From assembly GCF_004101245.1 (NCBI RefSeq), contig NZ_SCIN01000003.1, positions 310,001-374,000 on the forward strand: DNA of 64,000 nucleotides, given 5' to 3'. The DNA is from Sphingomonas sp. UV9. GTDB lineage: Bacteria; Pseudomonadota; Alphaproteobacteria; Sphingomonadales; Sphingomonadaceae. Below the pieces are notes generated by a model. It did no database searches and had not been told where the DNA came from. It saw nothing but the letters and a program-made list of their open reading frames with translations. A program made the translations under genes and the position numbers. This document shows positions 63,540 to 64,000 of the stretch, piece after piece (position 1 is the stretch's first letter; each line of letters opens with the position of its first letter).

Positions 63540-64000
63540 CCCATATCCGTTCCGCCACCGCTGCCGATGTCGGCACGATCCTGCGCTTCGTCCGCGAACT
63601 CGCCGCGTTCGAGCGCGAACCCGATGCGGTCGAGGCGACCGAAGCGACGTTGACGGAGGCGTTGTTCGGCGCTCACCCGGCCGCCGAGGCGCTGATAGCT
63701 GACGGCCCAGACGGCCCGCTCGGCTTCGCGCTGTTCTTCCACAATTTCTCGACCTGGACGGGCAAGCGCGGGCTGTATCTGGAGGATCTGTACGTGACAC
63801 CCGAAGCGCGCGGGCAGGGCGTCGGCGGTGCGTTGCTCTCGCATCTCGCCGGCATGGCGCTCGATCGCGGCTGCGCGCGGTTCGAATGGTCGGTGCTCGA
63901 CTGGAACGCCGACGCGATCGCGTTCTATCGGAAAGTCGGCGCGGTCGGGATGGAGGACTGGACGATCCAGCGGATGTCCGGGGACGCGCTGGTCCGGTTG
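63536..64000 (+). CDS. GNAT family N-acetyltransferase (3' end beyond window)
   Basis: 155 codons visible, open at the window edge. RSATAADVGTILRFVRELAAFEREPDAVEATEATL and LYLEDLYVTPEARGQGVGGALLSHLAGMALDRGCARFEWSVLDWNADAIAFYRKVGA show the acetyl-CoA loop (RGQGVG) and match the diamine/thialysine acetyltransferase (SSAT-like) subgroup. Starts at ATG 63536, overlapping the transporter stop. Confidence 0.92.
   Translation, partial: MTHIRSATAADVGTILRFVRELAAFEREPDAVEATEATLTEALFGAHPAAEALIADGPDGPLGFALFFHNFSTWTGKRGLYLEDLYVTPEARGQGVGGALLSHLAGMALDRGCARFEWSVLDWNADAIAFYRKVGAVGMEDWTIQRMSGDALVRL

Overview
The window looks like chromosome of a sphingomonad (Alphaproteobacteria, Sphingomonadales; probably Sphingomonas or a close relative). 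The evidence is the high GC content, a 5-aminolevulinate synthase (Shemin-pathway haem synthesis), a MipZ-type division ATPase, the cytochrome aa3 cluster, the Tol-Pal cluster with its thioesterase, and the protein sequences themselves. Almost everything is core metabolism or envelope biology. I see no prophage, CRISPR array, rRNA, tRNA or complete insertion sequence.

Layout. 1-4 kb: a TetR regulator with a 22-bp palindromic operator, and a three-gene overlapping two-component operon. 4-12 kb: exonuclease, PH-domain protein, phosphomannomutase, mipZ with a coupled J-domain protein, panC, a Sel1-like protein and topA. 12-20 kb: two doubtful or orphan small ORFs wedged between topA and dprA, then dprA-plsY, murI, hemA, a Uma2 protein, and an operon of lipoprotein, ECF sigma, anti-sigma and DUF3429 protein. 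20-25 kb: rpiB-glyA-small protein-nrdR, a GIY-YIG/TrmJ composite, chorismate mutase and rpsD. 25-38 kb: M28 peptidase-agmatine deiminase, then (minus strand) ctaC-ctaD, ctaB-48-aa protein-ctaG-ctaE, DUF983-SURF1, thrC and an rRNA-type methyltransferase. 38-42 kb: pyrE-pdxJ, acpS-lepB-AI-2E-type permease. 42-48 kb: a locus of three glycosyltransferases, an unrecognised multi-pass membrane protein and a DUF2141 protein. 48-57 kb: ubiG, lysC, a nitronate monooxygenase-like protein, a lipoprotein and ybgC-tolQ-tolR-tolA-tolB-pal. 57-64 kb: S1/P1 nuclease-isoaspartyl peptidase-acyltransferase, a DUF1993 protein, ispG, a toxin-antitoxin pair, a DMT transporter and a GNAT acetyltransferase cut by the window end.

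The most unusual feature is a dense population of short inverted-repeat elements (about 80-150 bp, two complementary arms around a spacer) in nearly every larger intergenic gap. They fall into about nine arm-sequence families, labelled A to I here. Three copies have entered reading frames. One joins a GIY-YIG domain to a TrmJ methyltransferase. One is read in frame within the N-terminus of tolB, ahead of the signal peptide. One near-perfect 57-nt palindrome covers the start of a GT39-like gene. They behave like REP/BIME elements, and the in-frame copies recall the Rickettsia palindromic elements. I found no separate, clearly novel multi-gene system. The best candidates for a less characterised function are the 42-48 kb envelope-glycan locus and the MipZ/J-domain pair.
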